Below are positions 26,373 through 37,912 of a DNA stretch of 64,000 nucleotides, piece after piece. Below the pieces are notes generated by a model that was not told the DNA's origin, made no database searches, and worked only from the letters and a program-made list of their open reading frames with translations. The stretch lies in contig NZ_JAAOIW010000004.1 in the NCBI RefSeq assembly GCF_011440305.1, positions 651,266 to 715,265 on the forward strand, written 5' to 3'. The stretch is from Paenibacillus agricola. GTDB lineage: Bacteria > Bacillota > Bacilli > Paenibacillales > NBRC-103111. A program made the position numbers and the translations under genes. Each line of letters opens with the position of its first letter. Position 1 is the first letter of the stretch.

Positions 26373-26425
26373 GCATTTTTACCTCACAAGTACAAACTAT
26401 GTCTTGGCTCTCAAGAAACTCAACA

Positions 26426-27139
26426 TTAAAACTTAAGCCATTCCGGGGTCATTTGGTTAAGCCAGATCGTAATGCGCGTCATTTGGTCGGTATATAATAA
26501 TATTGCCATAACAATCATCAAGCCGCCGCCAATTTTCATAATAATCGAGGAATAACGCAAGATCCATTTGGTTGTGCCAATAAAAAAAGAAAGCACTAGA
26601 AACGGTAATGCGAAGCCCAGCGAATAAGCGGAGATCAATGGTAACCAGGAATCAGGATTGGTCGCAGCCAAAGCCAGGATCGCGGAAAGTATGGGCCCTA
26701 TGCAAGGTGACCAGCCAGCGGCAAAGCCTATACCGATAAGCACTGAGCCAAGATAACCCGCTGGCTTTAGCTTCCACTGTAATTTCCGTTCTCGCATTAA
26801 CCATTGCGGCTGGAAAACACCGAGCAGGAACAAGCCCATTAAAAGGATCATTAAAGCGGCGATTTGACGTAATAAATTTCTGTAATCCACAAAAAAATTG
26901 GAAACAAGACCGGCTCCCCAGCCCAAGCTATAAAAGATAATGGAAAAGCCAATAATAAAGCAGAGCGTATGCAGGACCGTCTGTTTTCGGACGCCTGCTG
27001 CGGGATTGCCGCTCTTTAATTGACTAACCGATATACCGGTAATATAGGATAAATAAGATGGGTATAGGGGCAAGCAGCACGGTGAAATGAATGATGCGAC
27101 TCCTGCCCAGAAAGCAATCCACAGGTTAACCTCCAACAT
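26426..27139 (-). CDS. ccdA: Cytochrome c biogenesis protein CcdA
   Basis: Six-helix membrane thiol reductant carrier, 237 aa. The conserved Cys pair occurs in FISPCCLPLYPSYLSY (about 17-32) and GWSPCIGPILSAIL (about 145), and both helices carry the PC-x-P pattern of CcdA/DsbD-beta proteins. It passes electrons from thioredoxin to extracytoplasmic thiol-disulfide proteins, for cytochrome c maturation or spore cortex synthesis. No partner ResA/StoA gene is adjacent. It ends on the minus strand facing splB. Confidence 0.93.
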   Translation of the reverse strand: MLEVNLWIAFWAGVASFISPCCLPLYPSYLSYITGISVSQLKSGNPAAGVRKQTVLHTLCFIIGFSIIFYSLGWGAGLVSNFFVDYRNLLRQIAALMILLMGLFLLGVFQPQWLMRERKLQWKLKPAGYLGSVLIGIGFAAGWSPCIGPILSAILALAATNPDSWLPLISAYSLGFALPFLVLSFFIGTTKWILRYSSIIMKIGGGLMIVMAILLYTDQMTRITIWLNQMTPEWLKF

Positions 27140-27289
27140 AATACCTCCTTAATAAAAAACGTCATTCACCTGTTATATGATTTGGCAGGTATCTTCTATA
27201 TTAAAGCTTTTAGCGGATTATTCAAATTAGGATTCCCCTATTATGATCGTTTTGCCGGCATTTCTTTAAAAGTTTCATGAAATATACAA

Positions 27290-27335
27290 ACAAAAGCATC
27301 CTCCTCGAAATTACGAGGTTGGACGCTTTTGTTTT
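27290..27335 (-). terminator. Terminator after the Gfo/Idh/MocA gene
   Basis: On the minus strand a long imperfect stem (AAAAGCGTCC.ACCTCG with CGAGG.GGATGCTTTT) ends in G TTTG; it lies just past the oxidoreductase stop. Confidence 0.7.
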
Positions 27336-27349
27336 TGTTGCTTATGAAT

Positions 27350-28429
27350 TTAGCCGACTTCAATACGCTCCGCTTGAAGCTGTGCCTTTATGCAAAGCTC
27401 TCCTGCTTTAAACGCATGCTCTTGAGTCATGGCATTTTCAGTACGATTAATGCAATCAAGAATCAATTGGCCGAAGAACGGATACCCGACTTCACCACTA
27501 AGTGCAAAATGCTTTTCGCCCTCTTGGTTAACAAGGTACAGATGGTTACCGCTAGGCTCGCGTGCAATATCGACATATTTACGAATCTCAATGTAACCCT
27601 CGGTTCCAAGGATGGTCATACGTCCATCTCCCCAAGTGCTAAGGCCATCAGGTGTCAGCCAATCCACACGGAAGTAATTAGTAGCTCCATTATCGGCAAT
27701 CAACGTCGCGTCGCCAAAATCCTCTAGCTCCGGATATTCTTTGTTTTTGTAATTAGCCACCTTACTGCTAACTACACGTGCGTCCTTGGCTCCAGTGAAG
27801 TACAGGAATTGCTCGATTTGATGGCTACCGATATCGCATAAAATACCGCCGTATTTATCAAATTCGAAAAACCAATCCGGTCTGGATGGCGCATTCAAGC
27901 GATGGGGTCCTAAACCGATAACTTGGACAACGCGCCCAATAGCACCTTGCTCAATAAGTTGCCCGGCAAATACTGCACTTTCAACATGCAGGCGTTCGCT
28001 GTAGTAAACCATATATTTGCGTCCAGTTTCCTTAACCTTGGCACGAGCTTGCTCTACTTGCTCCAAGGTAGTAAACGGCGCTTTGTCGGTGAAATAATCT
28101 TTGCCGCTGTCCATAACGCGAAGACCAAGTGCACAACGATCTGAAGTGATTGCTGCACTTGCAACTAAACGGATGGACGAATCGTTCAAAATTTCCGCTT
28201 CGGAAGCGGCTGCTTTGGTTCCGGGATATTTGGCGATAAACGCTGCAACTTTCTCTGGATCTGGATCGTACACAGCAACCAAATCTCCGCCTGCTTCGAT
28301 TAGGCCGTTGGTCATTCCATAAATATGGCCATGATCCAATGCGATGGCTGCAAACGGAAATTCTCCCTTGGCAACAACCGGATTGGGCTTACCCTGTGGT
28401 GCATAATTCATTCCATCTTTGGTTTGCAT
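27350..28429 (-). CDS. Gfo/Idh/MocA family NAD(P)-dependent oxidoreductase
   Basis: Sugar or polyol oxidoreductase, 359 aa. The N-terminal Rossmann fold differs from the usual GxGxxG: AAIALDHGHIYGMTNGLIEAGGDLVAVYDPDPEKV, as in the branch of this family whose members start this way. The second domain contains the family signature region with CDIGSHQIEQFLYFTG (conserved Asp/His pair, about 185-195). It follows metG by 55 bp on the same strand and could be read from its T-box leader, which would be an odd partner; otherwise it has its own promoter inside the gap. ATG 28429 follows AGGAGG. Confidence 0.88.
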   Translation of the reverse strand: MQTKDGMNYAPQGKPNPVVAKGEFPFAAIALDHGHIYGMTNGLIEAGGDLVAVYDPDPEKVAAFIAKYPGTKAAASEAEILNDSSIRLVASAAITSDRCALGLRVMDSGKDYFTDKAPFTTLEQVEQARAKVKETGRKYMVYYSERLHVESAVFAGQLIEQGAIGRVVQVIGLGPHRLNAPSRPDWFFEFDKYGGILCDIGSHQIEQFLYFTGAKDARVVSSKVANYKNKEYPELEDFGDATLIADNGATNYFRVDWLTPDGLSTWGDGRMTILGTEGYIEIRKYVDIAREPSGNHLYLVNQEGEKHFALSGEVGYPFFGQLILDCINRTENAMTQEHAFKAGELCIKAQLQAERIEVG

Positions 28430-28484
28430 AATAAAAGCCTCCTGGTTATGGGATTCATATTGGTATTGTTAACGTGAACATACC

Positions 28485-30915
<2,431 letters not shown>

Positions 30916-31148
30916 AGGATGGACAATTATAGAATAAGCCAAATATAACGAACTAAGTCGCCGATGTCAAGCTAGCCATTCCATTATCTGGCTTTAGACA
31001 GTGGCCAACGCACTTAAAAAACCGGAGCACTTGCCCGCTTATTCATTTTTATTTTCAAAAACGTTAAGAAGGCTGCAAGCTTTCGGCTCGGAATGGGTAA
31101 TACTAACAATAGGCAACAAACAGCATATAAAAGGGGGATGATCCCACC
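30916..31148. other. Gene-free stretch upstream of the metG leader
   Basis: It should hold the metG promoter (reading left) and whatever drives the small ORF at 31149 (reading right). No other element was recognised. Confidence 0.4.
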
Positions 31149-31253
31149 ATGATGGACACTATATATCTGATGCTTTCAATGATGATTGTAGGCTGCGTTG
31201 TACTTCTCACGCTTGCTGCACTTGGCATTTTCAACAAAGAAGAAGGCAGGTAA
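31149..31253 (+). CDS. Putative 34-aa single-span membrane peptide
   Basis: A short frame MMDTIYLMLSMMIVGCVVLLTLAALGIFNKEEGR, here described by parts only: residues 4-28 are strongly hydrophobic, ended by a charged KEEGR tail. AAGGGGGAT precedes it at 11-14 bases, a little far. It is too short to assign to a family and could be chance; the sharp amphipathic boundary and the ribosome binding site favour a real small membrane protein. Confidence 0.4.
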   Translation: MMDTIYLMLSMMIVGCVVLLTLAALGIFNKEEGR

Positions 31254-31258
31254 ATACA

Positions 31259-31444
31259 CTACACGATCCAAAACTCACAATGCTCTCTTTGGAACTGTCT
31301 GCCTTCAATCACAACATACTCTTTGGAGAAGCTCTCAACTTTTCCTACCTTATCGAGCTTGCCGTTTACCCATGCCTCAATGGGTCTTTGGAAAGTAACT
31401 GAACGTTGAAAATCCGTATCTAATTTACAAACCTTTCTGATCAT
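31259..31444 (-). CDS. Hypothetical small protein
   Basis: A 61-aa frame whose start ATG 31444 has GGAGG six bases upstream, the best support for a real gene. It has no hydrophobic segment, one Cys near each end and several Gln/Arg/Glu residues (RPIEAWVNGKLDKVGKV; YVVIEGRQFQREHCEFW), suggesting a small beta-sheet protein. It is 20 bp upstream of the SGNH hydrolase stop on the same strand. I do not recognise a family. It overlaps the region after the 34-aa peptide gene on the opposite strand. Confidence 0.7.
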   Translation of the reverse strand: MIRKVCKLDTDFQRSVTFQRPIEAWVNGKLDKVGKVESFSKEYVVIEGRQFQREHCEFWIV

Positions 31445-31465
31445 AAGCTTCCTCCGTTGTCGATC

Positions 31466-32605
31466 CTATTTTAATAACCCAATGCAAGCCAAATTGAATT
31501 CGGTTCCCTTGCATTCAGGTCGATCCCCATGAATAACTTCCATTTCGCACTGATGCTTACCCCAATCCAGACCATCAGCAATCACTTGCATTTGATACCA
31601 TCCCTGGTCTCCGCACCAGTCTGGACGTTCCCGCGAGGATTCGTGCCATTCTCCCATATCGATCCGATAACGAAACTCTGAAGATAGCTTACCGAAATCG
31701 AATCCCAACGCAAGACCAGTTCCCTCAAAAGAAAATGAAAGCTTCGCACCGACAGCCGATGTATATAACACTTGGTCAATCCATCGAAGATATGGCCACC
31801 TTCGAAGTGTCCATGGACCTGTTAGCTGTACCTCCGAAAAGGGTAGTGGTTCAGCCATTTCCCAATTCTGCGGATATAAAGGCTTCGGCAGCGTCCTATC
31901 CCTTGCCGTTTCCTCCATTCTCTCCACTTCCACCTTGTCCACCGTGTCCTTATGGGCAACCGCTCCTAAAGGAGTAAGCTCGCTTTCTAAATAAGAGATC
32001 ACACTACGACCATAGGAGACGCTCCCTCTACTGCCAGGATGCAATCCATCAGGCAGCCAATCGTCCCAGCGCATGATTCCTAGGCGTACCTCGTTAATTG
32101 CATATAAGCCTGCCCATACCGAACCAAGCTGGTAATGCTCGGCAATTTGTTCAAATTCGTCGATGGACGAGGGTATACGTCCTTCGGCTATATCCTTATA
32201 CATGGGCTGGCTATAGGTATAGACAAGCACAAGATCTCTCGCCTCATCGCGCAGCAGCTTCCTGACCAAGCCTTCTCTTGTTCTCGATCGGAGATCCGTA
32301 GCCACTTGCAAATCATTGACCGCAAATTCAATAAAGACCAGGTCACAGCATCTGTCGACCAGATCCTTCTGCGCCCGAAACACAGCGAGGGTACTGCCCG
32401 TAGCGCCAATCGCTGTGTTCTCTATCGTTAAACGAACCTCTGGATAATGCTCAGCAAACCAGCGGATTACAGACTCCGGCCAGTTTGTACCTTTGCGTGG
32501 ATCTGTAATAGACCCGCCTATAAAACCTATCGTTAGCTGCTTATTTTGGAGCGCTTTCAATGTTCTTGTCAGTAGCTTACGGTGCTGGATCACTTGTAAA
32601 CTCAT
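31466..32605 (-). CDS. SGNH/GDSL family hydrolase
   Basis: Esterase or carbohydrate deacetylase-like hydrolase, 379 aa. The catalytic Ser is in GFIGGSITDP (about 30), the oxyanion Asn in FIEFAVNDLQ and the Asp/His pair in DWLPDGLHPGSRG. From about 240 to the end there is a second domain rich in beta strands (YLRWIDQVLYTS; SFEGTGLALGFDF), likely for carbohydrate binding. No signal peptide is visible, so the enzyme may act inside the cell. Start ATG 32605 follows GGAGG by eight bases; an ATG two codons earlier is too close to the ribosome binding site. Confidence 0.9.
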   Translation of the reverse strand: MSLQVIQHRKLLTRTLKALQNKQLTIGFIGGSITDPRKGTNWPESVIRWFAEHYPEVRLTIENTAIGATGSTLAVFRAQKDLVDRCCDLVFIEFAVNDLQVATDLRSRTREGLVRKLLRDEARDLVLVYTYSQPMYKDIAEGRIPSSIDEFEQIAEHYQLGSVWAGLYAINEVRLGIMRWDDWLPDGLHPGSRGSVSYGRSVISYLESELTPLGAVAHKDTVDKVEVERMEETARDRTLPKPLYPQNWEMAEPLPFSEVQLTGPWTLRRWPYLRWIDQVLYTSAVGAKLSFSFEGTGLALGFDFGKLSSEFRYRIDMGEWHESSRERPDWCGDQGWYQMQVIADGLDWGKHQCEMEVIHGDRPECKGTEFNLACIGLLK

Positions 32606-32680
32606 ACCCATGCCTCCAGGTTATAAAATATAAAATATAAAATAGAATCGCTTTGTATGCTTTTTAAACAACAGCATCCC

Positions 32681-32707
32681 TAAAAAAACCTTGAATTCTC
32701 AAGGTTT
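32681..32707 (-). terminator. Terminator of the murA-IMPase-yidD operon
   Basis: AAACCTTGA pairs with TTCAAGGTTT and is followed by seven T residues on the minus strand. Confidence 0.87.
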
Positions 32708-32738
32708 AAAGGATTTCTAAGGTTTAAGATTCCACTAA

Positions 32739-32966
32739 TTAAGACTTCTGTATTTTCGGTGGCACATGGTCAATTCCGCCTGGATGGAAGGGATGGCATT
32801 TGCATATGCGCTTCGCAGCCAGCCATGAGCCTTTGGCTGCTCCATGCTGTTCCAAGGCATCCAGCGCATATTGGGAGCAGGTTGGATAGAAACGGCAGGT
32901 TGGCGGCTTTAATGGGGAAATGAATTTACGGTAAAACCACACCATCCCTTTCAGCAGCCTGTTCAT
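32739..32966 (-). CDS. yidD: Membrane protein insertion efficiency factor YidD
   Basis: Small cationic protein that aids YidC/Sec insertion, 75 aa. Hallmarks are [32 protein letters not shown] at 12-43 with the conserved Cys pair and Arg/Phe/Tyr, and [16 protein letters not shown] near the end. Its start overlaps the stop of the inositol phosphatase-like gene by 4 bp, so it is translationally coupled. Usually yidD lies next to rnpA/yidC; here it is the last gene of a murA-led operon. Confidence 0.95.
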   Translation of the reverse strand: MNRLLKGMVWFYRKFISPLKPPTCRFYPTCSQYALDALEQHGAAKGSWLAAKRICKCHPFHPGGIDHVPPKIQKS

Positions 32967-33766
32967 GCACGTCCAGCCCTTACTAGCTGTAGCATAACCT
33001 CTTTACGGTCCGGGTGGCAGGCGATTAGATAAGGCTCAGGGTTCATACCACGAAATGTATTGCCCTCATAATCCATAATTAATCCACCTGCTTCCTGCAC
33101 GAGAAGCAGTCCTGAATAAAGATCGTCACCCTCGGAGTTGTACAGAATAACTCCATCAATCTGGTTTCTCGCCAGCATGCTCCACTGCATGGTAGGAGCC
33201 CACAAGCGCATCATCCGCTTGGTGCTGCTTTCCACATGCCTCCGCAGACGTATCGCTACTTCATCCTGCTGAACCTTATGGCCTTGTATCCATCCGACTG
33301 TTAGTCGTTTGGGAATCGGCCGGGGCTGCATGAGTAAAGCTATTCCATCACAGGTTGCTCCTTCGTTATGCTTTGCTACATACATTTTGTCCAGGATCGT
33401 ATCGTAAATCACTCCGAGTATCGGCTGACCGCAATAAATGAGCGTAATGGAAACACCAAATAAGGGCAAACCGACCGCGAAATTATTGGTGCCATCCAAG
33501 GGGTCAACCAACCACAACCAATCGCTGTCGACACCTGACCAGCCCGACTCCTCGCTTCGGATCTTATGCTGTGGAAAAGCTTCATGAAGCAGCAGCAGAA
33601 TCGCTTTTTCTGCAAGTAGGTCTGCTTCAGTCAATATATCTCCGAAATCATCCTTCTCATCTTGGGTGTAGCCCTCAGCAAACAAAGTCCGTGCTATATT
33701 CCCTGCTTGCCTCGCAGCATCCATGGCTACCGATTCCGCAACGGCGAGCATATTTGCAATTTCCAT
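32963..33766 (-). CDS. Inositol monophosphatase family protein
   Basis: Mg-dependent phosphatase, 267 aa from ATG 33766, which has GGGAG seven bases upstream; a TTG 15 bases earlier overlaps that site. Metal-binding motifs are [12 protein letters not shown] (about 48), [17 protein letters not shown] (about 85; DPLDGT is the family signature) and [14 protein letters not shown] near the end. Family members act on inositol phosphates, PAP, fructose-1,6-bisphosphate or related molecules; the Asn in DGTNNF is a common variant. It lies between murA and yidD. Confidence 0.92.
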   Translation of the reverse strand: MEIANMLAVAESVAMDAARQAGNIARTLFAEGYTQDEKDDFGDILTEADLLAEKAILLLLHEAFPQHKIRSEESGWSGVDSDWLWLVDPLDGTNNFAVGLPLFGVSITLIYCGQPILGVIYDTILDKMYVAKHNEGATCDGIALLMQPRPIPKRLTVGWIQGHKVQQDEVAIRLRRHVESSTKRMMRLWAPTMQWSMLARNQIDGVILYNSEGDDLYSGLLLVQEAGGLIMDYEGNTFRGMNPEPYLIACHPDRKEVMLQLVRAGRA

Positions 33767-33784
33767 GCCATCATCTCCCAAGGC

Positions 33785-35086
33785 TTATCCGCTATAAGGA
33801 GCCCTAATCTCCGAATTTACGGCTCCCTCATCCAACTGCTCCAATGAAATTCGTGCGCCTAACGAACGGAACAGCTCGATTGCATTTTCATTTCCGCGCT
33901 GTATATGTTCAATTCCCGTTATTTTAGTCGAGCCCTCAGCTGCCAAACCTGCCAGCAATAAGCATGTGCCTGCGCGAACATCCGTAGCATGCACCCAATT
34001 ACCGATCAGTGGGACACCGCCTTTAATAAAGGCACTTTCCTTGCGCACTTCAATATTGGCCCCCAGCCGCTTCAATTGCTGGACATGGCTAAAGCGCTTG
34101 GGATAAACACGCTCGGTCACAATGCTTTTTCCCATCGACTGTAGCAAGAGCGCAGTGAATGGCTGCTGCAAATCGGTTGCAAACCCTGGATACATTCCTG
34201 TCCGTATGCGGGTAGCCCGTAACTTGCCATTAGAATGTGCGGTTATATTCTGGTCGTCAATAACGATTTCCATGCCGATCTCCCGCAATTTGGCTGTACA
34301 AGAGCCGAGATGCTCTGGAATTACATTCCTAACCGTCACACTTCCGCCGTTAATGCCAGCAGACATTAAGAAAGAACCCGCAATCAGCCGATCAGGGATA
34401 ACCTGATAAGCACCACCGCCTAAATAAGGAACGCCCTCGATGCGGATCTGGTCCGTACCCGCGCCAATAATACGCGCTCCCAGCATATTAAGGAAGTTAG
34501 CGGTATCTACAACCTCAGGATCCGTGGCTGCGTTCGTTAGTCGAGTTCTGCCTTTGGCCCTGACAGCAGCCAGCATCGTATTAATCGTAGCTCCCGATGT
34601 AATCATATCAAAATAAATATCAGCGCCGCGTAGCTGCTTGGCCTCAACGACATAGTGGTCATTATGGAAGGTAACCTCGGCTCCGAGCATCCGAAAGGCT
34701 TTAATATGCTGGTCAATCGGACGCGACACAAAATCATCCCCACCTGGGAAGCCTACCGTAACCTTGCCAAACTTGGCCAGCAAGGCACCAACAAAGTAAT
34801 AAGAAGCCCGATAAGCGGAAGCCTTACCTGGATCAATTACAGCGCTATGTAGCTTTCTTGGATCCATAAACAGCTCGCCCGATGGCAGCCGTACTATGTC
34901 GAGTCCAATGTCCATACCAATTTGGCGAATAATTCGCAAATCTTCTATATTAGGAATACCGTCCAACGTAACGGTAGAATCGGCTAAGCAAGAGGCCGCT
35001 AATAAAGCCAGCGAGCTGTTTTTGGAGCCTTGTATAGTTACGGCACCCTTTAAAGGACCCGATTTTTGTACTTGAATATAATTCAC
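33785..35086 (-). CDS. murA: UDP-N-acetylglucosamine 1-carboxyvinyltransferase with Asp at the Cys position
   Basis: Enolpyruvyl transferase that begins peptidoglycan precursor synthesis, 433 aa, close to the usual 417-430. The substrate-binding Lys/Asn are at 22-23 (QGSKNSS), the loop GFPGGDDFVSRPIDQH at 112-126, and the rest of the fold is intact (GFATDLQQPFTALLLQ; AERVYPKR region; DVRAGTCLLLAGLAAEGST). The residue that is Cys115 in the E. coli enzyme is Asp117 here, so the enzyme should not be alkylated by fosfomycin. It may be the MurA1 or a second copy (MurA2). First gene of a three-gene operon. Confidence 0.95.
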   Translation of the reverse strand: MNYIQVQKSGPLKGAVTIQGSKNSSLALLAASCLADSTVTLDGIPNIEDLRIIRQIGMDIGLDIVRLPSGELFMDPRKLHSAVIDPGKASAYRASYYFVGALLAKFGKVTVGFPGGDDFVSRPIDQHIKAFRMLGAEVTFHNDHYVVEAKQLRGADIYFDMITSGATINTMLAAVRAKGRTRLTNAATDPEVVDTANFLNMLGARIIGAGTDQIRIEGVPYLGGGAYQVIPDRLIAGSFLMSAGINGGSVTVRNVIPEHLGSCTAKLREIGMEIVIDDQNITAHSNGKLRATRIRTGMYPGFATDLQQPFTALLLQSMGKSIVTERVYPKRFSHVQQLKRLGANIEVRKESAFIKGGVPLIGNWVHATDVRAGTCLLLAGLAAEGSTKITGIEHIQRGNENAIELFRSLGARISLEQLDEGAVNSEIRAPYSG

Positions 35087-35288
35087 TACTTTTCCTACTT
35101 TCTAAGTGGAGTTCATCATAGGTACACATCACACATCGGGAAGCGAATCTTCACAAGATATGGCCAACTTTACTGACTATCGCCATTTTACACCAAATGA
35201 AACACAAAATACAGCATTAACTCATTAACTATAACAGACTTATAGGTATGCTTTCCAGTTCAGGATCATCGTTGTCGTTTTGAATGGA

Positions 35289-35322
35289 AAAAGAGGCCGG
35301 ATAAGATTCATCCGGACCCCTC
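35289..35322 (-). terminator. Terminator after the aldo/keto reductase pair
   Basis: On the minus strand GAGG.TCCGGAT pairs with ATCCGG.CTC around GAATCTT and is followed by five T residues. Confidence 0.85.
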
Positions 35323-35331
35323 ACAAATGGT

Positions 35332-36210
35332 TTAGCTTATTGAGGTCGGTGCCCCAAAAGGTGAATGGTAACCACTAATTGCACTTAAGATGCTGGCTGC
35401 TTTCTCGTCAGTCATCGAACCAAAGCGTTCAGCGGCATCGACAATTTTGGGAAACAGGTGAATATCTCCTGCAGTAGCAAAACCCGAAACTCCCGGAAAT
35501 GATAAAACAAAGTGCACACATGCATCAATGATGTCCTGGCTGTCGAACGGCTCGTACCAAGTAGCATAATCCCGCTGCTGGTGCTCAGCCCATGGTCCTT
35601 TCGCAATCGCTTTGATAACGCGCAGCGCCGTCTCTTGCCTTTGCGTTTCCTCCAATAGCAAGTCAAACGCTTTGCGGTATTCCGGCATGGCATACAAAAT
35701 ATAGTTCAAGGGCAGCAGCACCGTGTCAAACGGGAAGCGTTTGAGCGCCTCCAAATGGGTAGCTGGTGCTTCGTGACCATGCCCTGTTATGCCAATCGCG
35801 CCTATAATGCCTTCGTCCTTGGCTTCTAGCAAAGCCTCAAGCGCACCGCCTGTGCCCGTGCATTTATCCAACTCCTCGATGGTGCCAACTGCATGAAGCT
35901 GCAATAGGTCAACGCGGTCAACCTGCAACCTCTCCAAGGAACGGTATATTTGCTCCTTGGCCTTTTCTTTGGTTCGTTCGCCGGTTTTCGTAGCAAGGAA
36001 TATATCCTTGCTGATTTGTGGCATCCATGGACCCATCCGCAGTTCGGCCTCGCCATAGCTGGCAGCGGTGTCGAAATGATTCACTTTATGCTCCAAGGCA
36101 AATGAAATGGAAGCATCCGCTTCAACCTGGCTCACTTTACCGAGACTTGCTGCTCCAAACATAACAACTGAGCTATCATAACCTAAACGTCCTAGCTTTC
36201 GACTTTGCAT
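35332..36210 (-). CDS. Aldo/keto reductase
   Basis: NADPH-dependent carbonyl reductase, 292 aa. The catalytic Asp-Tyr-Lys-His set is visible as [24 protein letters not shown] and LLQLHAVG (Asp/Tyr near 46-51, Lys near 74, His near 103). The C-terminal [14 protein letters not shown] region resembles the NADP-binding loop. Last gene of a VOC-AKR-AKR run on the minus strand. Substrate is unknown; it is diverged from the other three reductases here and closest in layout to YqkF/PLP-type small AKRs. Confidence 0.9.
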   Translation of the reverse strand: MQSRKLGRLGYDSSVVMFGAASLGKVSQVEADASISFALEHKVNHFDTAASYGEAELRMGPWMPQISKDIFLATKTGERTKEKAKEQIYRSLERLQVDRVDLLQLHAVGTIEELDKCTGTGGALEALLEAKDEGIIGAIGITGHGHEAPATHLEALKRFPFDTVLLPLNYILYAMPEYRKAFDLLLEETQRQETALRVIKAIAKGPWAEHQQRDYATWYEPFDSQDIIDACVHFVLSFPGVSGFATAGDIHLFPKIVDAAERFGSMTDEKAASILSAISGYHSPFGAPTSIS

Positions 36211-36275
36211 GGTCGCTCCTCCTTCATATTAAAGCCATTCCCTAATCATAATTCGATATACGTATTCGAAAATAA

Positions 36276-37241
36276 TTACTGCTCTTCTTTACGGTCCGTT
36301 GCAAGGGGAGGCGTTATCGACAACGCATCGATTTCCTTGCGCCATTCCGGTGTCATCGCTACCTCCAGGGCAGCCAAGGATGGCTCAAGCTGCTCCAGGC
36401 TGCGCGCCCCAATAATCGGCGCCGTTATCGCAGGATGCGACATGACCCAGGCTACGGCTAGTGATGCCGGATGCACCTCACGTTTTGCTGCATGGGCAGC
36501 AAAACGCGCTGCTACATCATAATAAAGCTCGTCCCCATAGCGTTCACTGTACATCTTCACATCCACCAAGCGGCCCGTGTCCGGCTTGCCTCCATTATAT
36601 TTGCCCGTCAATAAGCCACCGCCTAATGGGCTATAGCTAATAACGCCTACCTGCTCCGACTCGGCTAAAGGCAAAATTTCAACCTCCGCTTGGCGCTTCA
36701 CGATATTATACATCGGCTGGATGCATTCAAAGCGGGCAAGCTGCTCCTTCGCTGAAATGCCTAGCGCCTTGGCGATTTGCCAGGCGGCCCAGTTGCTGAC
36801 CGCGGGATAGAGGATTTTACCCTGCTGCTGCAAATCATCTAAAGCACGCAACGTCTCCTCCATCGGCGTTAACGGATCAAAATGATGGACGAAATACAGA
36901 TCAAGTCGGTCTGTTCCTAGCCTCTTTAGGCTTTGCTCCACAGATAGCATAATATGCCTGCGTGACAAGCCTTTGTCGTTGATCCCTTTGCCCGTAGGCA
37001 TACAGACCTTCGACGTTAAGACAATTTCGTCGCGATGATCCGCTATGCAGCGTCCCAAAATTTCCTCTGACCTGCCGTTGCTGTAAACATTGGCTGTATC
37101 AAAAAAATTAATGCCTACCTCACGGCAACGCTCGAACATGGCCTTTGACATTTCTTCATCGGCATTGCCACCAAATGACATCGTTCCAAAGCATAAGCTT
37201 GATACCTGTATGCCGGTTTTGCCCAAATTGCGATATTGCAA
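36276..37241 (-). CDS. Aldo/keto reductase
   Basis: NADPH-dependent reductase, 321 aa. Catalytic residues lie in FFDTANVYSNGRSEEILG (Asp and Tyr), VLTSKVCMPTGKG (Lys) and LYFVHHFDPLTPMEETL (His). The GISAKEQ and ITAPIIGARSLEQLEPSL segments are the usual NADP-binding parts of this AKR branch (IolS/YajO type). It follows the VOC gene by 62 bp and precedes the next reductase by 65 bp on the same strand. ATG 37241. Confidence 0.92.
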   Translation of the reverse strand: MQYRNLGKTGIQVSSLCFGTMSFGGNADEEMSKAMFERCREVGINFFDTANVYSNGRSEEILGRCIADHRDEIVLTSKVCMPTGKGINDKGLSRRHIMLSVEQSLKRLGTDRLDLYFVHHFDPLTPMEETLRALDDLQQQGKILYPAVSNWAAWQIAKALGISAKEQLARFECIQPMYNIVKRQAEVEILPLAESEQVGVISYSPLGGGLLTGKYNGGKPDTGRLVDVKMYSERYGDELYYDVAARFAAHAAKREVHPASLAVAWVMSHPAITAPIIGARSLEQLEPSLAALEVAMTPEWRKEIDALSITPPLATDRKEEQ

Positions 37242-37303
37242 AGAATAGCCTCCTAATAAACAAATGATTTACTTACAAGCTGTATATAAAACTTTTCAAA
37301 AAA

Positions 37304-37714
37304 TTAACTATTCATGTGGGGGGAACCCGGCATTAGCTGCATAAACTCGATCCTGTTGCCATCCGGGTCTTTGACCCAGCATTGGTAATTAGTATCCTTG
37401 CCCTGCTTAGGCTCAACATCCAAAACAATATGATGCGCTTTCAAATGGTCAGCGATTTGATGGATATCATCAACTTCGAGGCACAGGTGGTTAAATCCGA
37501 TCGCTTTCTCCACCGAAGCCGGCTTGTTCAACCCTCCATAAAACAATTCAATAAATTGTCCCTCACACACTTTGATGTAAACAATCCAAGGCAAGTCATC
37601 ATGATCATGGATTTCAAAAGCTTGCTGAAAACCGAGAATCCCGCAATAAAAATGAAGCGACTTCTCCATATCCTGCACCGTTAACGCTAAATGCCCAATT
37701 CTTTTTATCATCAT
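37304..37714 (-). CDS. VOC superfamily protein (glyoxalase-like)
   Basis: Metal-binding beta-alpha-beta-beta-beta fold protein, 136 aa. Candidate metal ligands are His in RIGHLALTV, Glu in GQFIELFYG, His in GFNHLCLEVDDI and Glu in GNRIEFMQL. Start ATG 37714 follows AGGAGGTGCTG; a longer frame upstream is not supported. Family members are glyoxalase I, dioxygenases or resistance proteins. Because it leads an operon of aldo/keto reductases, a role in methylglyoxal or aldehyde detoxification is the simplest guess. Confidence 0.9.
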   Translation of the reverse strand: MMIKRIGHLALTVQDMEKSLHFYCGILGFQQAFEIHDHDDLPWIVYIKVCEGQFIELFYGGLNKPASVEKAIGFNHLCLEVDDIHQIADHLKAHHIVLDVEPKQGKDTNYQCWVKDPDGNRIEFMQLMPGSPHMNS

Positions 37715-37810
37715 CAGCACCTCCTGTTTCATCATATCGAATAAATCGTTAAAATATAAGGAGTGACCCATTTCTTATTAACTCACCTATAGGTAATTTA
37801 GGTACATACT

Positions 37811-37843
37811 GGTAACTAACATAGTAATTAGTTAGTACTTACC
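37811..37843. promoter_or_regulatory. Inverted repeat operator between VOC and aldo/keto reductase genes
   Basis: GGTAACTAAC (37811-37820) and GTTAGTACTTACC (37831-37843) form a dyad separated by ten bases. It overlaps TTACCA (37839-37844), a candidate -35 for the plus-strand reductase gene whose -10 is TATAAT (37863-37868). The layout fits a repressor serving both divergent units; no regulator gene is nearby. Confidence 0.6.
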
Positions 37844-37912
37844 AATTTACGGATATTTCAACTATAATAGCAAGGTACTCACAAATTCTCATGAAATCTG
37901 GAGGCTCAAACC

